Shown: positions 55,642 through 63,483 of the stretch, in pieces
Numbering within the stretch: the stretch's first letter is position 1
Layout: every line of letters starts with the position of its first letter
Assembly (NCBI GenBank): GCA_937888775.1
Contig: CALAQT010000036.1
Location: 1 to 64,000 of the forward strand
DNA: 64,000 bases
Direction of reading: 5' to 3'
Origin: an uncultured Actinomycetes bacterium
GTDB lineage: Bacteria > Actinomycetota > Thermoleophilia > Solirubrobacterales > Solirubrobacteraceae
The notes under the pieces: generated by a model
What the model was told of the DNA's origin: nothing
Seen by the model: only the letters and a program-made list of their open reading frames with translations
Databases searched by the model: none
Position numbers and translations under genes: made by a program

Positions 55642-56175
55642 ATGGCTGACGACGTGAGGCACCTGGACGACGACGTGAAGTACCTGGACGCTGCGGAGTT
55701 TCGCAAGCGCGGCTACCTCCACGAGGTAAACCGGCTGGTGCTCCACCCGCTTGGCCTGGCGCTCAGCGTCGAGCGGGTCAAGGACCCCGGTCGGATCATC
55801 AGGCTCAAGGAGGCCGATGCCAAGGAGGCCATCGCCATGCTCGACGAGGCGATAAAGCTCCTGAGTGACGGCCACGGCCCCGAGTCGATCCCTCCCCCCC
55901 TCGAAGCCCTGACCAAGCTGCGCAACGGGATTATGAAGGCACAGCGGGTCAAGGAGGGTGACGAGTGGTTCGGTCATATCTGGGACCGCCAGGACGACCC
56001 AGAGGGCCTGTATTACGCTGGCGACCTGCTCTCGGCCGAGAAGGCGATCGCCGTGTGCGGAGAGCTGCTCACCCGCCGCACCACGCGCATCGAGGCACTC
56101 GGCTACGTGATCCAGCCGATCCCCGACCAAAGCGTCCTGACCACCAATCGCACCGACCCCACCGCTGCTCCATGA
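55642..56175 (+). CDS. 177-residue protein of unknown function
   Basis: GAGAGGAC precedes the ATG. A motif HEVNRLVLHPLGLALSVERV near residue 28 and WDRQDDPEGLYYAG near residue 115 are well-ordered and resemble small conserved proteins found in phage genomes. The fold is mixed with a central helix. No named family is given. Confidence 0.7.
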   Translation: MADDVRHLDDDVKYLDAAEFRKRGYLHEVNRLVLHPLGLALSVERVKDPGRIIRLKEADAKEAIAMLDEAIKLLSDGHGPESIPPPLEALTKLRNGIMKAQRVKEGDEWFGHIWDRQDDPEGLYYAGDLLSAEKAIAVCGELLTRRTTRIEALGYVIQPIPDQSVLTTNRTDPTAAP

Positions 56176-56375
56176 GGGCGCGCTTCGAGGGCCGCTCCAG
56201 GCCCCGCGCCATCCATCGCGCTCGCGGTTGGGTCGACTATGACGGCGAGATCACCCCGGCCGGTGAGCGCGAGGCCGAGGAGCGCCACAACCCCTACCCC
56301 GAGCCCGACGACTTCGACCTTGATGCGCCTCACGGCTGGGCGCCAGACCCCTTCCCTGGAGGGATGCTCCAGTGA
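56172..56375 (+). CDS. 67-residue protein of unknown function
   Basis: ATGA-coupled. Basic at the N-terminus (MRARFEGRSRPRAIHRARGW) and acidic in the middle (EREAEERHNPYPEPDDFD). It overlaps the homing endonuclease start, so it may be disrupted or fixed by that insertion. Confidence 0.6.
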   Translation: MRARFEGRSRPRAIHRARGWVDYDGEITPAGEREAEERHNPYPEPDDFDLDAPHGWAPDPFPGGMLQ

Positions 56376-56872
56376 GGAAGATCCCGCTGCGAGCACGCGA
56401 CGGAACCGTGCGCGCCTACGCGCTGATTGATGACGAGGACTACGACACCGTGACCGCAAGACTTCGTGGCAATGGTGAAGTCCGCTGGTCGCTTGACAGC
56501 GACGGCTACGCGGTGCGGTCTACATGGCGCGATCGAAAGCGGACCACCTTCAAGCTACACCGCGTTATCATGGCCGCGCCGCCTGGCGTCGAAGTTGACC
56601 ATGAGGATCGCAACAGGCTCAACTGTTGCCGCTCGAACCTGCGCTTGGCAACACGCGCTCAGAACGCGCAAAACGTTGCAGCGAAAGTCACGGCGAACTC
56701 AGGTCATAGGAACGTTTACTGGAAGCCAAAGCGACGGCGCTACCAGGTCCAATTCAAGGTTGGAGGCCGAGCTATCTGTATCGGTTGGTTCGAGCACCTT
56801 GAGGACGCGATAGCAGCGGCGCACCAAGCCAGAAAGGAGCTACACCCGTATGCAGCTACCCAGTCGTCCTGA
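56372..56872 (+). CDS. HNH homing endonuclease with AP2 domain
   Basis: Encodes 166 residues from a GTG coupled to the previous stop. HNH_3 pattern: LHRVIMAAPPGVEVDHEDRN and LNCCRSNLRLATRAQNAQN, with His, Asp and Asn in place. The C-terminal part SGHRNVYWKPKRRRYQVQF and WFEHLEDAIAAAHQARKEL is an AP2/ERF-type DNA-binding domain. HNH-AP2 proteins are mobile homing genes. It overlaps the following exonuclease gene by 23 nt. Its codons are somewhat less GC-rich. Confidence 0.85.
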   Translation: MRKIPLRARDGTVRAYALIDDEDYDTVTARLRGNGEVRWSLDSDGYAVRSTWRDRKRTTFKLHRVIMAAPPGVEVDHEDRNRLNCCRSNLRLATRAQNAQNVAAKVTANSGHRNVYWKPKRRRYQVQFKVGGRAICIGWFEHLEDAIAAAHQARKELHPYAATQSS

Positions 56873-58067
56873 TGGTGATGGAGTGGAGATCGGTGTCAGC
56901 GATGTCCTCGCCTGGCGTGACTGCCCCGCACGAGCGAAGTGGGGGCGCCAGCGACTCGTCGGGAAGGAGGCGCCAGAGTCGCAGTCGCCAGCGGCGAGCT
57001 ACGGCAGTGCGATCCACCTGTGCATCGAGCTACTCGACAAGGGCGCCACACCCGACGAGGCGGCGCAGGCTGCGTTCGCTCAGTTCGCCAAGTGGCTAGA
57101 GCCGAGCGATCTCTCGCTGTTACTGGAGGACATGGAGAAGTACCTGGCTCGTGAGATCCTCGGAGTGCGCACGCTGCTCAACGAGGGAGAGATCAGCGTC
57201 AGGCTCTTCGTTCACCCCATCGTCGGACAGGTCTGGTTCCGGGCTCGCATCGACCGGCTCGTGCAGTCGATCGATGACCCGGCGCAACTGATCCACATCG
57301 ACTACAAGTCCAGCAAGCACGCCAAGTCCGAGGAGGAGGTCCACAAAGACCTCCAATTGTGGAGCTACAACTGGGTGATCTACGAGTGGTTCGTCGACCT
57401 GTACCCCGAGGTCGACGACCCGGTGCTCCAGCAGTGGATGGATCAGCTTCGCTACGGCCTCATCCCGACACATAAGGGACCGGCTCAACGAGCACAGATC
57501 AAGACCTGGCTCATCAAGGCGGTGACCGCGATGATCGACGACGAGGACGAGGCTCCGACGTTCAATGAATGGTGCCCCTGGTGCAGTCTCAAGTTCGACT
57601 GCCCGGTCGTGCAGTACCAGCTCACCGACTGGGCCAAGACCCGGATCGCTGCGCTGATGCCGCGCGAGGAGAAGTTCAACAAAGACGGCTCGGTGAGCAA
57701 GCGCCAGGGCAAGGTCGCGCTCGACCACACCCGGCTCAAGGAGTACGTCGAGATCCTGCACGACGTGAAGCGCGCCAAGCAAACGCTGGAGGCCTTCGAC
57801 ACCGAGGTCACCAAGACGCTCAAGGAGCTGCCGGTCAGCGACCTCAACGAGCTGGGCAAGCGCAAGTTCGAGCGCTCGGCCCGCGGCTTCTCCTCGGCGG
57901 CCAAGCGCCAGATCATCGACGAGCTGGGGCTTGGGACCTTCCTGCTGCTCAGCGACCTGTCCCTCGCATCCGTTGAACGCTTCTTCGGGGACGACAAGGA
58001 CACGGCCGCGGGGATCCTCGCGCTGGCCGAGAGCCGCCCCGGCTACTCCGTCATCAGCGATGTCTGA
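56850..58067 (+). CDS. Cas4/RecB-type Fe-S PD-(D/E)XK nuclease
   Basis: Encodes 405 residues. The catalytic motif FRARIDRLV followed by HIDYKSSKH and LQLWSY (about residues 130-170) fits the PD-(D/E)XK core and QxxxY helper. Cys25 near the N-terminus and Cys242, Cys245 and Cys251 (CPWCSLKFDC) are the four ligands of an Fe-S cluster as in Cas4, AddB and RecB-family nucleases. Such enzymes resect DNA ends for annealing by the ERF protein in the same module. The start follows AAAGGAG. Confidence 0.85.
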   Translation: MQLPSRPDGDGVEIGVSDVLAWRDCPARAKWGRQRLVGKEAPESQSPAASYGSAIHLCIELLDKGATPDEAAQAAFAQFAKWLEPSDLSLLLEDMEKYLAREILGVRTLLNEGEISVRLFVHPIVGQVWFRARIDRLVQSIDDPAQLIHIDYKSSKHAKSEEEVHKDLQLWSYNWVIYEWFVDLYPEVDDPVLQQWMDQLRYGLIPTHKGPAQRAQIKTWLIKAVTAMIDDEDEAPTFNEWCPWCSLKFDCPVVQYQLTDWAKTRIAALMPREEKFNKDGSVSKRQGKVALDHTRLKEYVEILHDVKRAKQTLEAFDTEVTKTLKELPVSDLNELGKRKFERSARGFSSAAKRQIIDELGLGTFLLLSDLSLASVERFFGDDKDTAAGILALAESRPGYSVISDV

Positions 58068-58071
58068 CGGG

Positions 58072-58100
58072 GAGTATGCAGATTCACGCATACTCGGAAA
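58072..58100 (+). terminator. Hairpin after the nuclease gene
   Basis: GAGTATGC (58072-58079) and GCATACTC (58088-58095) are perfectly complementary, with an 8-nt loop. It lies 5 nt after the nuclease stop. The following bases are GGAAAAA rather than T, so it may end transcripts from the opposite strand or stabilise the RNA. Confidence 0.5.
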
Positions 58101-58296
58101 AACGCGCAACGAGCAGGGTTGCGCCTGACGGGCCGCTCGGAAGTCGGTACAACCGTGGAGTCCGTCCGAGCAACCCGTAAAGATGAATGAGAGGGGAGTT
58201 GCGCCGTGTAGCTGGCTGGCGCAGGCGCAACCCCCCTCCCGATTCGACCCCCGACCCCGTGCCAGTGAGACCGAGAGAACCCCGAATCTTCCCGAA

Positions 58297-58373
58297 GCTG
58301 ATGCGTTTTGTCAAGGGTGCTGATGCGTTTGATCTTCATCCTTCACGAATCACGAAGGCAGCTTCACGAATCA
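58297..58373 (+). repeat. Iteron-like direct repeats
   Basis: GCTGATGCGTTT occurs at 58297-58308 and 58319-58330 (22 nt apart). CTTCACGAATCA occurs at 58341-58352 and 58362-58373 (21 nt apart). Spacing of about two helical turns is typical of sites for a DNA-binding initiator or repressor. Confidence 0.7.
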
Positions 58374-58434
58374 TGTCCACCCAGGGCGCCCCGGCATCCC
58401 CCGGGCGCCGCCGAGCCGGGGAGACACGCTGACG

Positions 58435-58686
58435 ATGGACGAGATGGCGCCTCGCGCGGTCCCGGCGCCCCCGCCTCGCGCCAAGTGCGGCTGGTGCGAG
58501 GCGACCTCAGTGACGGATGTCATCACCATCAGCGGCAAGAAGCTCCGCAAGACCGCGCCAGTCTGTAACGAGCACGCGACGCGATTCGAGGACGCCGGTC
58601 AGATGACGACTCGGCTGGAGTTCGACCTCAAACAGGAACGTAGCGAAAGGAGCCGTCAGTGGAAAGCGCAACATCTGAGATATTGA
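58435..58686 (+). CDS. Small zinc-finger protein
   Basis: Encodes 83 residues. RAKCGWCEATSV followed by VCNEHATRFE gives C-x2-C...C-x2-H, a zinc-binding motif. The C-terminal part is basic and helical. It precedes the GroES-like gene with overlap, so it may be part of the replication operon. Confidence 0.65.
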   Translation: MDEMAPRAVPAPPPRAKCGWCEATSVTDVITISGKKLRKTAPVCNEHATRFEDAGQMTTRLEFDLKQERSERSRQWKAQHLRY

Positions 58687-58946
58687 GGGCTGCACGCGGG
58701 ACCCTGATCGTTCAGCCATCGCTTGTGGATAACAGCGAAGGCCGGACAGCCAGTGGACTCTTCGTCGCTGGTGCCTTGGAGCGCAGCCCCGTCTATCGCG
58801 GCGTGATCCTCAGCGTAGGTGCGCACCTGGAGGAGCCACAGGCCGAGGAGGGCGCCGTGGTGCTCTACTCCCACTACGTCGAGCTGGGAGTCGGAAACGA
58901 CGCCGTCCATCTCGTCGCCTCCCAGCACATCCTGGCGTTCGCGTGA
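58659..58946 (+). CDS. GroES-like co-chaperonin
   Basis: Encodes 95 residues from a GTG preceded by AAAGGAG. The pattern LIVQPS..SEGRTASGLFVAG, then SPVYRGVILSVGAHLEEPQA, GAVVLYSHYVELG and the end VASQHILAFA, matches GroES/Cpn10 proteins: the mobile-loop region, the G-x-V-x-x-V-G turn, and the terminal strand ending in D/HILA. Phage co-chaperonins such as T4 gp31 redirect host GroEL to fold capsid protein. The role here is by analogy. Confidence 0.7.
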   Translation: MESATSEILRAARGTLIVQPSLVDNSEGRTASGLFVAGALERSPVYRGVILSVGAHLEEPQAEEGAVVLYSHYVELGVGNDAVHLVASQHILAFA

Positions 58947-59656
58947 GCAAGGTTCGCTACGACATTGACGCAGATAGCGGGGTTCTCGTCGATCGTGACG
59001 GCAACGAACTCGGTCGTCTGGTATCTATTCGCCTCGATGTGGGGAAGGGGGGCAGGGGGGTTAGGGGCTCTTTCACGTTGGATCCTGCCGTAAAGAAGGA
59101 CCAACCTAAAGGATCAACCACACAGAAGGATGGGGGTGTGGGGGAAACCGCGAGCGCGTCACGCCCAACGGCCACGCAGCTCGAACGAGAGGCGATCGAT
59201 CGCCTCTGGGCCTACTGGATTGAGATCAGCGGCAAGGCGCGCATGAAGCTCGATGCCAAACGCATCGGACACCTGCGCAACGCACTCCGACTCGGGTTCA
59301 CCGAGGACGAGATCAAGCTCGCTCTGCTCGGCTTGACTCGCTCACCGTTTCACAACGGCGAGAACGAACAGCACAAGAAGTACCTGGACATCCACTACGC
59401 GCTACGCGGCAAGGGCGACGAGTCAGACGACACGCGGATCGAGAAGGCGATGGTCTGGGCTGCGGTTCACGCACCGAACACTGTCTCGATTCCACAGTTC
59501 AAGGTTGAGCGCTACCTCGACGAGATGCGCTACACGGCTTCGCTACCGCACAGGCCGGAAGCAGGTCGCGCTCGGGAGGCGTACAAGGCAGTGACCGCCG
59601 CAGGCTTCAAGGTCATCATGCTGGACAAACCGCCCTGGGTTCGATTGGAGAGATGA
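58943..59656 (+). CDS. Probable replication initiator / helicase-loader-like protein
   Basis: Encodes 237 residues from a GTG coupled to the GroES-like gene. After a basic, Gly-rich first third (probably disordered), residues 85-150 (IDRLWAYWIEISGKARMKLD; HLRNALRLGFTEDEIKLALL; SPFHNGENEQHKKYLDIHYA) fit the helical C-terminal domain of phage replication initiators and helicase loaders. It lies directly between the origin candidate and DnaB helicase, which supports the assignment. Confidence 0.65.
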   Translation: MSKVRYDIDADSGVLVDRDGNELGRLVSIRLDVGKGGRGVRGSFTLDPAVKKDQPKGSTTQKDGGVGETASASRPTATQLEREAIDRLWAYWIEISGKARMKLDAKRIGHLRNALRLGFTEDEIKLALLGLTRSPFHNGENEQHKKYLDIHYALRGKGDESDDTRIEKAMVWAAVHAPNTVSIPQFKVERYLDEMRYTASLPHRPEAGRAREAYKAVTAAGFKVIMLDKPPWVRLER

Positions 59657-59847
59657 TGAAGACACGCCTCATGCTCACCCTCCTAAGCCTCGTTGCATGG
59701 TGCTCGGCGTTCGAGCTTTACCGCAAGGCCAGGCGACAGGTCCGCGAAGCTCACAGAGAACTACGGCTTGCCGTGATGCGTAACGACGAGACGCTCAACG
59801 ATCAGCGCAATCTCACAGCTCGCTTTCAGGAGCTTCACGTTGACTGA
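59653..59847 (+). CDS. 64-residue membrane-anchored coiled-coil protein
   Basis: Starts with a double ATG overlapping the previous stop. The N-terminus is hydrophobic (MMKTRLMLTLLSLVAWCSAF), like a signal anchor, and the rest is a coiled coil (KARRQVREAHRELRLAV). Its position inside replication genes is odd; it may be a membrane-anchored accessory factor. No family is recognised. Confidence 0.6.
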   Translation: MMKTRLMLTLLSLVAWCSAFELYRKARRQVREAHRELRLAVMRNDETLNDQRNLTARFQELHVD

Positions 59848-61207
59848 TACGCAGCAGCGTCCTGCGCAGGCTTCACAGCGTGCAGAGGAGTCAGTGGTCG
59901 GCGCGTTGATGAGAAGTGAAGAGGCAAGGATCGAGGTCATCGGTCTCGGGTTGGACGCTGAGCAGTTCCACTACCGGCCGTACAAACTGGCTTTCGAGGA
60001 GGTAGTGGAGCGTTATTACGCGGATGATCCGATTGATCCACTGACGATTGCAGAAGCGATCGCGCCAAGAGCCGCGGAGATGTGGAGTATCTCCGAGCGA
60101 GAGGCAGTGGATAAGTTCGTCGCCCTCAGCGCGCAGGTGTTCGAGGGTTCACCGGCTGACCACGTGAAGATCATCAAGCATCACGCCGACCTGCAAGCGC
60201 TTATCGGGATCGCAGCCAACGCACTACATGAGGCGTCTTATCAGGAGCGCTCACCCGAGGAGATCGCGGGAGTCCTCAGCACTGAGGCAGCGAAGATCGT
60301 CACGGGTGCGTTGACGCACTCAGAGAGCCATAGCTTTGGCGAACTGGGGCGGCGTTGGACACGTCAGAAGCAGGAGGAGATTGCGGCTCGCGCCGCTGGC
60401 GTTGAACTTGGCGCTCGCTATGGCATCGCTGCGATCGATCAGTATGTCAAGGGACATCGGCCGAGCGAGCTATTCATCCTGGGTGGTGACGCGGGTATCG
60501 GTAAGAGCGCGCTGGCTTGGGCGATGGGTCGCAACTTCGCGCTTAGTCAGATGAAGCAGGCGCCTGAGCGGCGCATCGGCACGTTGATCCTCTCGCTGGA
60601 GATGGGTGAGGAGCCCAGCTCGTCGCGCTTCGCACAGATGGAGGCTAGATTCCCCGGCGAGAAGCTGCGCGAAGGTGACCTGACTAGGGCAGAGCTGACA
60701 GCCATCGCTGCGAAGTGGGCCGCGCATCGCGAGCTACCACTATGGGTGAACCACTCGGGTGAGTTGCGCGAGTCACAGCTCAAGGCGATCGTCGTCGATC
60801 ACGTGCGCCGTCACAATGTCGGTGTGGTCATCATCGACCACTTCCGCTTCATCACCACCGACGAGCGCTTTCGAGACAAGAACGATGCTGATGAGCAGAT
60901 AGTCAAGTTCTTGAAAGCCAACCTGGCTAAGGATCTCAACCTGGCGGTCACTTGCCTGGCGCATACACGCGACATCGAGGTAGGTCGGCGGCCAACGATG
61001 AATGACCTGCGGGGAAACAAGATGATCTCAGCGTTCGCTGACCTCGTTGCCTTCCCATACAGCCCGTGGCGTGCCTCAAGTGTGCATGAGCGGGAGCGAG
61101 ACCTGGTCGCTCGTGAGGACTTCGAGCTGATCTGGGCGAAGGTTCGTCAAGGCGCCGAGGGCGTGGGCGAACTGTATATGGACTTGTCAACACAGACCGT
61201 TCGCTAA
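59840..61207 (+). CDS. DnaB-like replicative helicase
   Basis: Encodes 455 residues from a TTG at 59840. Residues 15-150 fit the DnaB N-terminal helical domain. The RecA-like motor has Walker A GGDAGIGKSALAW (about 215-227), LILSLEMGEEP (H2), Walker B GVVIIDHFRF (about 328-337) and LAHTRD with RPTMNDLRGNK (about 373-395). This hexameric ATPase unwinds phage DNA at the fork. It is downstream of the initiator-like gene, the normal partner arrangement. Confidence 0.9.
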   Translation: MTDTQQRPAQASQRAEESVVGALMRSEEARIEVIGLGLDAEQFHYRPYKLAFEEVVERYYADDPIDPLTIAEAIAPRAAEMWSISEREAVDKFVALSAQVFEGSPADHVKIIKHHADLQALIGIAANALHEASYQERSPEEIAGVLSTEAAKIVTGALTHSESHSFGELGRRWTRQKQEEIAARAAGVELGARYGIAAIDQYVKGHRPSELFILGGDAGIGKSALAWAMGRNFALSQMKQAPERRIGTLILSLEMGEEPSSSRFAQMEARFPGEKLREGDLTRAELTAIAAKWAAHRELPLWVNHSGELRESQLKAIVVDHVRRHNVGVVIIDHFRFITTDERFRDKNDADEQIVKFLKANLAKDLNLAVTCLAHTRDIEVGRRPTMNDLRGNKMISAFADLVAFPYSPWRASSVHERERDLVAREDFELIWAKVRQGAEGVGELYMDLSTQTVR

Positions 61208-61234
61208 CGGCCGGTCACCACAAAGGAGCACAGC

Positions 61235-61990
61235 ATGGAAGGTTCAGCCATCAACGCACCACACCCCGACGCGGCCAAGGACGCTGCGGCGTTCTTCGAC
61301 GCCGACGAGGAGGGGACCTCGTCTCCGGATCCCGATCCCGGTGACTTCAACCCCGAGACGGGTGACTTCTCCGGGTCGGCCAGCGACACGCGCAGTGACG
61401 CGGATCGCGCCGAGGACGCCTACCAGTACAAGTCGGGTCACGGCGAGCCGATCAGCGTCGAGGAAGAGGCGCAGCATGAGGCGTGGATCGCAGCCCAGGT
61501 TGCCGAGCCCGAGCTGAGCGAGCCCGAGAAGCAGCAGGCAGAACTGCGAGCGATCGCTGAGCGGGAAGCGGCAGCAGCTCAGGCCGCCGCACCGGCCGCC
61601 GAGGCGTCCCCTCCTTCTGCACCCGAGAGTGCCGGTGGTACTCCTGGCACGGGTGCCGCTGCGAATGGTGGGGGAGACGACGCGGGTAAGCAGAGCGGCG
61701 CACTGGAGCGCGAGTACATCGTCTTCCAGCGCGTCCCGCTGACCGAGCGCATCCTCAAGTCCCTGCTCAAGCAGATCGAGGACGGCAACGCCCCCGAGCC
61801 GCGCGTCGCCTACCTGGAGCTGTCGCGTCGTACCACGCGCAACGACAAGCAGGCGGTCGCTCAGACCTACGGGGAGCACAAGTCCGCGCTTGGGGACAAG
61901 TGCGAGCTGGCCGCGGTCTCGTCGCGCTCGTTCAAGGTCCGTAAGGTCGCGCCCCGTCAGGTGGTGACCTCGGACATCTCGATCTCCTAG
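61235..61990 (+). CDS. Acidic linker protein with C-terminal conserved domain
   Basis: Encodes 251 residues; AAAGGAG precedes the ATG. Residues 1-155 are acidic and Ala/Pro/Ser-rich, probably disordered. Residues 158-251 form an ordered, basic domain (EREYIVFQRVPLTERILKSL; RSFKVRKVAPRQVVTSDISI). It could be a replication accessory factor. No family is recognised. Confidence 0.7.
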   Translation: MEGSAINAPHPDAAKDAAAFFDADEEGTSSPDPDPGDFNPETGDFSGSASDTRSDADRAEDAYQYKSGHGEPISVEEEAQHEAWIAAQVAEPELSEPEKQQAELRAIAEREAAAAQAAAPAAEASPPSAPESAGGTPGTGAAANGGGDDAGKQSGALEREYIVFQRVPLTERILKSLLKQIEDGNAPEPRVAYLELSRRTTRNDKQAVAQTYGEHKSALGDKCELAAVSSRSFKVRKVAPRQVVTSDISIS

Positions 61991-61999
61991 GGAGTGAAG

Positions 62000-62066
62000 G
62001 GCCGGGACGTGCGTGTACTGGGCTGGCGGCACGTTCCGGCCTCTAGTTCTCTAGTTCTCTAGATCA
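62000..62066 (+). terminator. 13-bp hairpin and TCTAGTTC tandem repeat
   Basis: 62000-62012 pairs with 62029-62041 (13 pairs including one wobble), followed by TCTAGTTC TCTAGTTC TCTAGATC, three tandem 8-bp units. The hairpin ends the replication transcript; the tandem units may be a spacer or a regulator site before the AGGAGGAG of the next gene. Confidence 0.65.
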
Positions 62067-62075
62067 GGAGGAGAT

Positions 62076-62267
62076 ATGAAACTCAAGATCGACAGCGACG
62101 GCACGCCAAACGGCACGAAGGTGATGACCGAGGACGGGACAGTGCTCTCTGGAGTGACGTTTGTGCAGTGGTCCCTCGCCGTGGGGCACAAGGCCACGGC
62201 GACGATCGTCGTGCGCGAAGTGCCGGTGCAGCTTCGTGGCGAAGCTATCTCAATCGGGAGGAGCTGA
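62076..62267 (+). CDS. 63-residue beta-rich protein
   Basis: AGGAGGAG precedes the ATG. The protein is nearly all strand (VLSGVTFVQWSLAVGHKATA, TIVVREVPVQLRG), without Cys. It is 2 nt from the methyltransferase start. Function unknown. Confidence 0.7.
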   Translation: MKLKIDSDGTPNGTKVMTEDGTVLSGVTFVQWSLAVGHKATATIVVREVPVQLRGEAISIGRS

Positions 62268-62269
62268 AC

Positions 62270-62941
62270 ATGGAGTGGTCATACGAGGCATGGGCCTCGG
62301 GTGAGCCCTATAACTGGGGTGGAGCATTACGTGGATCGAGCAAGTACGACGCGATCGACTTCCACGTCGACCTCGGCTGCGGGACCGTGAAGAAGGGACG
62401 CATCGGGATCGATCACCGTCAGGCACCGGGGGTCAACATCATCATGGACCTGAGCAATGGACAGATTCACGGCATGGCCACACGGCCTGGTGATAATGCC
62501 AATTACCAGAGCTACCACGCCCACGGCTTCGCCAACGAGAGATGGCTGCCGTTCGAGGACGGCACGATTGAGTCGATCATCAGCCACCACTGCCTCGAAC
62601 ACATAGGCGACGGCTTCCTGACATTGATCGATGAGGTCTACCGGGTGTTGAAACCGGGCGGCATCTTCCGGCCGATCACTCCTCTCTTCCCCAGCCGGAC
62701 AGCGGTGGAGGACCCTGACCATCGCCGGTACTTCATGGAGAAGACCTGGGACTGCTTCTGCGGTGGCCTGGGTAATGCCGATCACCCGACCGGCTGCTGG
62801 CTGGACTCGTTCTCGGTGCCCTACACGTCGGCTCGGTTTGAGCTGCTCGACAAGGACATAACTCCTCCAGTGCAGCGCGACGAGGAGTGGGGTCCGAACG
62901 ACGCCCGCGAGATCCGCGTGGCGCTGAGGGCTGTGAAATGA
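62270..62941 (+). CDS. Class I SAM-dependent methyltransferase (type 11 like)
   Basis: Encodes 223 residues; GGGAGGAG lies upstream of ATG 62270. The SAM loop is DFHVDLGCGTVKKGRIGID (about residues 30-48). LPFEDGTIESIISHHCLEHI (about 90) and VLKPGGIF (about 125) are the motifs of the type 11 family. Substrate is not evident: a small molecule, sugar or DNA are all possible. This is the second methyltransferase in the window and is not closely similar to the first. Confidence 0.85.
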   Translation: MEWSYEAWASGEPYNWGGALRGSSKYDAIDFHVDLGCGTVKKGRIGIDHRQAPGVNIIMDLSNGQIHGMATRPGDNANYQSYHAHGFANERWLPFEDGTIESIISHHCLEHIGDGFLTLIDEVYRVLKPGGIFRPITPLFPSRTAVEDPDHRRYFMEKTWDCFCGGLGNADHPTGCWLDSFSVPYTSARFELLDKDITPPVQRDEEWGPNDAREIRVALRAVK

Positions 62942-63483
62942 CCGACCATCGGTGGATAGGACCGTGGCAGGTGCGCGTTTGTCCCGAGCACGGTCTAGTC
63001 GAAAGTCACTCATCCGGCTTCTGCTCGATGTACCTCGGCGGTGCGAACGGCTGGTGCGGACGTATGTTGAGCGAGCCGTTCACGGTTACGCGCGCCCCGA
63101 CAGCGGCAGACCTCGACGGCGCCGGTCAGGCACGCATCACGGACCCCGCGACGGCGAGGGCTGCGGGAGCAATCAAGATCACCCGAGGCTCGCAGCGTTG
63201 GAAGGTGCTGGAGGCGGTCAAACAGGTAGGCGTATACGGCGCAACATCGCACGAGCTTGAAGAGCAGACGGGTATTCGCTACGCCTCGTTGACCCCCAGG
63301 ATCGGAGAACTCAAACGCGGCGGCTACATCAAGGCGACGGACAGGACGCGCACCGGACGCTATGGCGTCGAACAGGAAGTCCTGGTCGTGAGTGGAGTGG
63401 GGATGCAGTGGCCCGAGCGCGTGGACGATGATGATGACGAGTCGGAGCCGTGGGAGAACCCCGACGTGCTGTTCGAGGACTAA
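62938..63483 (+). CDS. Cys-rich plus winged-helix-like protein
   Basis: Encodes 181 residues, ATGA-coupled to the methyltransferase. The N-terminal 45 residues have C at VRVCPEH, GFCSMY and GWCGRM, a zinc-like cluster. Residues 85-150 look like a winged helix (QRWKVLEAVKQVGVYGATSH; SLTPRIGELKRGGYIKATD), a common DNA-binding fold. The C-terminus is acidic. A regulatory or DNA-binding role is plausible. Confidence 0.7.
   Translation: MTDHRWIGPWQVRVCPEHGLVESHSSGFCSMYLGGANGWCGRMLSEPFTVTRAPTAADLDGAGQARITDPATARAAGAIKITRGSQRWKVLEAVKQVGVYGATSHELEEQTGIRYASLTPRIGELKRGGYIKATDRTRTGRYGVEQEVLVVSGVGMQWPERVDDDDDESEPWENPDVLFED

Larger units (their letters stand above)
58068..58434. other. 370-nt gap with hairpins and direct repeats; origin candidate
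   Basis: No gene is visible. The gap starts with an 8-bp hairpin (GAGTATGC/GCATACTC, 58072-58095), then a 7-bp hairpin GCGCAAC/GTTGCGC (58104-58124) and an 8-bp GTTGCGCC/GGCGCAAC pair (58198-58229). It ends with two pairs of 12-bp direct repeats (58297-58373). Because replication genes follow, an origin or a complex operator is plausible. Confidence 0.5.

Noticed and set aside
57120..58109. 329-residue leftward frame opposite the Fe-S nuclease
   Set aside because: The forward frame has clear nuclease and Fe-S motifs; the reverse frame is a GC-rich shadow.
61244..62032. 262-residue leftward frame opposite the gene at 61235
   Set aside because: No ribosome-binding site, runs through a hairpin, and the forward frame has a good start.
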